From contig NZ_CP069371.1 in the NCBI RefSeq assembly GCF_019623905.1, positions 1 through 64,000 of the forward strand: a stretch of DNA of 64,000 bases, given 5' to 3'. This document shows positions 61,893 to 64,000 of this stretch, piece by piece. The notes under the pieces are model-generated. The model worked only from the letters and a program-made list of their open reading frames with translations, made no database searches and was not told the DNA's origin. The DNA is from Neotabrizicola shimadae (lineage in GTDB: Bacteria > Pseudomonadota > Alphaproteobacteria > Rhodobacterales > Rhodobacteraceae). The position numbers were made by a program, and so were the translations under genes. Positions within the stretch are counted from its first letter, which is position 1; the number at the start of each line of letters is the position of its first letter.

Positions 61893-63116
61893 GTGAATGA
61901 CATCATGGAGTACACACCGATTTCGCCGTTTATGCGGCCGATCTCGCACGCCCATCTGCGCGTGGTCGAGCGGCCTGAGGTATCTGTTCCGGGTAAGCCC
62001 ATCAACAAGTGGGAACTCCTGCGCGAACTGTCCAAGGCGCAAGCGGCCTTTGGGGTCACAGAACGTGATTTGACGGTCATGCAGGGTCTTCTCAGCTTCT
62101 TCCCGGACGATGCGCTTGGAGGGAACGCTGAAATGGTCGTCTTCCCGTCCAACAAGGCGATCTGCGAGCGGCTGAATGGCATGCCCTGCTCCACCATGCG
62201 CAGGCACATTGCACGCCTGGTGGACGCTGGCTTGCTCATGCGCCGCGATAGCCCCAACGGGAAGAGGTATGTCCGTAAGCATGGCGAAGAGCGCGTGGCT
62301 TTCGGCTTCGATCTCTCGCCACTCTACTGCCGGTCCGAAGAGGTGGCACGGGCCGCAGAGGCCGTGCGTGAGGCCGAGGACCGTGTGCGACGACTGCGGG
62401 AGGTCGTGAGCCTGATGCGGCGCGATCTCGCTGCCCTCGCGGAGTTTGGAGAGGAGATCCAGCCCGGCCTTGGCCTGTGGGATCAGTTTCGCGACAAGGC
62501 TGTCCTCACAGCGCGCGCCCTGCGCCGCAAGCTCACGCTTGAGGAGCTCTCCGCATATCGGACCGACCTTGAAGCCCTTCTCGATCGCGCACGCAACGTC
62601 ATTGATGGCCCTGAAACAGAAGAAATGAACACCAATGATGCCAGTTTTGAGCGCCACCATCATAATTCAAATAAAGAATCTGTAGATCTTGAACCTGCCT
62701 TAGAAAAAGGCGGGGCGGCGGCCGACGCGCCAGATGTTGAAACGGATGCACCTGTTGCTGACGTGGAAGAAGCGGACACAAGACGCGTGCCAAAGATCCC
62801 GCTCCATCTGGTGATCGCTGGCTGCCCGTCGCTCAAAACCTTTTACCAAGGCGATATCCGCCACTGGCATCAGCTTTTCGACGCCGCTTGCCATGTGCGG
62901 CCCGCCATGGGGATCAGCGCGTCAGCTTGGGAAGAAGCGCAACGGTTCATGGGCCCCGAGCAGGCATCGATCGTTGTCGTCGCTATGCTGGAACGCTTTG
63001 CGGACATCCGGTCGCCCGGTGGCTACCTCCGTGCGCTGACATCCAAGGCAGCGGCGGGCGAATTCTCCTGTGGGCCGATGGTCATGGCGCTGATGTCTCG
63101 GCGAAATGCTGCATAA
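61893..63116 (+). CDS. repC: RepC, replication initiator
   Basis: This 407-residue protein has an N-terminal winged-helix region (KWELLRELSKAQAAFGVTERDLTVMQGLLSFFP then NKAICERLNGMPCSTMRRHIARLVDAGLL) and a C-terminal domain with VPKIPLHLVIAGCPSL, as in RepC of alphaproteobacterial repABC plasmids. It initiates replication at an origin that usually lies inside repC; an AT-rich stretch at about 62630-62710 is the candidate. The start is GTG 61893; an in-frame ATG at 61905 is possible. Its stop codon lies inside the first par palindrome. Confidence 0.93.
   Translation: MNDIMEYTPISPFMRPISHAHLRVVERPEVSVPGKPINKWELLRELSKAQAAFGVTERDLTVMQGLLSFFPDDALGGNAEMVVFPSNKAICERLNGMPCSTMRRHIARLVDAGLLMRRDSPNGKRYVRKHGEERVAFGFDLSPLYCRSEEVARAAEAVREAEDRVRRLREVVSLMRRDLAALAEFGEEIQPGLGLWDQFRDKAVLTARALRRKLTLEELSAYRTDLEALLDRARNVIDGPETEEMNTNDASFERHHHNSNKESVDLEPALEKGGAAADAPDVETDAPVADVEEADTRRVPKIPLHLVIAGCPSLKTFYQGDIRHWHQLFDAACHVRPAMGISASAWEEAQRFMGPEQASIVVVAMLERFADIRSPGGYLRALTSKAAAGEFSCGPMVMALMSRRNAA
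62630..62710. other. AT-rich segment in repC, candidate origin of replication
   Basis: In a GC-rich gene this stretch is clearly AT-rich (runs such as AATTCAAATAAAGAA). In repABC plasmids the origin lies within repC, in an AT-rich part between the two protein domains, and the position here matches. No direct repeats (iterons) were seen. Confidence 0.45.
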
Positions 63117-63128
63117 CAGCTGTTAAGT
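63113..63128. repeat. par (centromere-like) palindrome 1
   Basis: TAACAGCTGTTA (63114-63125) is a perfect 12-base palindrome overlapping the repC stop codon. The 13-base run ACAGCTGTTAAGT (63116-63128) recurs 47 bases downstream. RepB-binding par sites of repABC plasmids are palindromes of this kind near the operon. Confidence 0.7.
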
Positions 63129-63159
63129 GTCTTGGAGCGATCATCAAGTTCGGCGCGAC

Positions 63160-63175
63160 TTTACAGCTGTTAAGT
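63160..63175. repeat. par (centromere-like) palindrome 2
   Basis: This second copy of ACAGCTGTTAAGT is at 63163-63175, in the same orientation as the first. One base of its left arm deviates from the perfect palindrome. The 47-base spacing is about 4.5 DNA turns. It probably forms the RepB binding array with the first copy. Confidence 0.65.
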
Positions 63176-63285
63176 AACGCGGCGATGCGTCGGTAGCAGA
63201 AGAGAGGAAAAGTTTGGGGGTTTGAGGGGTGACGGGAAGTGAGATCGGGAGAGTGGCTTCCGGCGCCCGTCGTGGAGAAGATCTG

Positions 63286-64000
63286 ATGGCGAAAGCAGCC
63301 CAGAAAATCACGCTGTCCCCTTCGCGGGACATCCCCTTCGACAAGCTCGTGCTGAGCCAGTCCAACGTACGGCGCATCAAGGCAGGCGTCTCGATCGAGG
63401 AACTGGCCGAAGATATCGCGCGGCGCGGCCTGCTGCAGGGCTTGAACGTCCGGCCCGTGGTCGATGCTGAAGGGGTCGAAACCGGCATGTTCGAGATCCC
63501 GGCCGGCGGCCGTCGTTTCCAGGCACTGTCGCTGCTGGTGAAGCAGAAGCGGCTGGCCAAGACCGCGCCTATCCCTTGCATCGTGCGGGATACGGCGTCG
63601 GAGATCCTCGCCGAGGACGACTCGCTGGCGGAGAACATGCAGCGCGTCGCCCTGCACCCGCTGGACCAGTTCCGCGCGTTTCAGGCCCTGCGGGAAAAGG
63701 GTCAGGGCGAGGAAGCGATTGCGGCGGCCTTCTTCGTCACGCCGCAGATCGTCAAGCAGCGCCTGAAACTCGCGTCCGTGGCCCCTGCCCTGCTCGAGGT
63801 CTATGCCGAGGATGGCATGACGCTGGAACAGCTGATGGCGTTCACGGTGAACCCCGATCATGCGCGTCAGGCGCAGGTCTGGGAGGCTGTGAAGAACTCG
63901 TGGAACAAGGAGCCCTATGCCATCCGGCGCATGCTGACCGAGACCTCGGTCCGGGCGTCTGATCGTCGCGCGGTCTTTGTCGGTGTCGATGCCTATGAGG
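63286..64000 (+). CDS. ParB/RepB/Spo0J-family protein, truncated by window end
   Basis: About 238 codons are visible, starting MAKAAQKITLSPSRDIPFDKLV. The ParB nuclease-like domain is clear: LSQSNVRRIKAGVSIEELAEDIARRGLLQGLNVRPV, PAGGRRFQALSLLV and the LAENMQRVALHPLDQFRAFQAL box, then an HTH region. It is distinct from RepB and belongs to the larger plasmid ParB-like proteins that often follow repABC. The reading frame is open at the last base of the window. No parA partner is seen. Confidence 0.88.
   Translation, partial: MAKAAQKITLSPSRDIPFDKLVLSQSNVRRIKAGVSIEELAEDIARRGLLQGLNVRPVVDAEGVETGMFEIPAGGRRFQALSLLVKQKRLAKTAPIPCIVRDTASEILAEDDSLAENMQRVALHPLDQFRAFQALREKGQGEEAIAAAFFVTPQIVKQRLKLASVAPALLEVYAEDGMTLEQLMAFTVNPDHARQAQVWEAVKNSWNKEPYAIRRMLTETSVRASDRRAVFVGVDAYE

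Noticed and set aside
1..64000. CRISPR arrays, tRNA or rRNA genes.
   Set aside because: No regularly spaced repeats and no rRNA- or tRNA-like stretches were noticed. Short tRNAs could be missed by eye, but no gap looked like one.

Overview
The window looks like part of a large repABC-type plasmid from an alphaproteobacterium, most likely a Rhodobacteraceae member. The reasons are the high GC content, a RepA-RepB-RepC replication block with an antisense-RNA region and palindromic par sites (59.6-63.2 kb), the VirB-type secretion gene order, and a plasmid-type ParB running off the right edge. No rRNA, tRNA or CRISPR array was seen. The family-level assignment is an inference from gene content.

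Region 1 (1-9.1 kb, + strand) is a catabolic operon. It holds a sugar-type ABC importer, a MocE-like Rieske ferredoxin, a hydroxypyruvate isomerase-family protein, a ferredoxin-reductase-like flavoprotein, a PanB-like hydroxymethyltransferase, FolD, PurU and an inositol dehydrogenase-like enzyme. The set suggests uptake of a methylated polyol or rhizopine-like compound, oxidative demethylation, and tetrahydrofolate-linked disposal of the C1 unit as formate. No terminal oxygenase lies in the window.

Region 2 (9.2-22.8 kb) is a VirB type IV secretion cluster on the - strand, read from about 20.6 kb down: an unknown protein, VirB1, VirB2, VirB3, VirB4, a lipoprotein, a VirB5/transglycosylase chimera, VirB5, an unknown exported protein, VirB6, VirB8, VirB9, VirB10 and VirB11. 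Divergent + strand genes encode two small exported proteins and a helix-turn-helix protein. No VirD4 or relaxase is present.

Region 3 (22.9-44 kb) is an unusually complete arsenic island. It contains arsR with a Cys-tailed flavoprotein and an MFS exporter; arsJ with its companion GAPDH and an ArsR-ArsC fusion; an arsR-arsP-like permease-thioredoxin-OsmC-CDF operon whose last gene is split by an intact IS3-family element; a Crp/Fnr regulator and a His/Met-rich protein; arsH-acr3-arsR; and aioX-aioS-aioR-aioB-aioA for arsenite oxidation, followed by a DUF2478 gene. A decayed copy of a helix-turn-helix gene follows at 44 kb; its intact relative lies at 56.5-57.6 kb.

Region 4 (44.4-56.4 kb) is a respiratory and sulfur stress block: cytochrome bd-type oxidase with a 38-residue DUF2474 subunit, a peroxiredoxin, an NsrR-like Rrf2 regulator, a BigR/SqrR-type repressor, and the operon it probably controls (small membrane protein, ferritin-like protein, PmpA/PmpB-type transporters, persulfide dioxygenase-like hydrolase, DUF442 protein, DUF442-SQR fusion, SulP transporter), then a methyltransferase and a rhodanese.

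Region 5 (56.5-64 kb) is the plasmid maintenance block: a winged-helix regulator with a palindromic operator, a serine recombinase, a VapBC-type toxin-antitoxin pair, repABC with ctRNA and par sites, and a second ParB-like gene cut by the window end. The plasmid thus combines self-maintenance and a possible transfer apparatus with metalloid and sulfide resistance and a catabolic operon.
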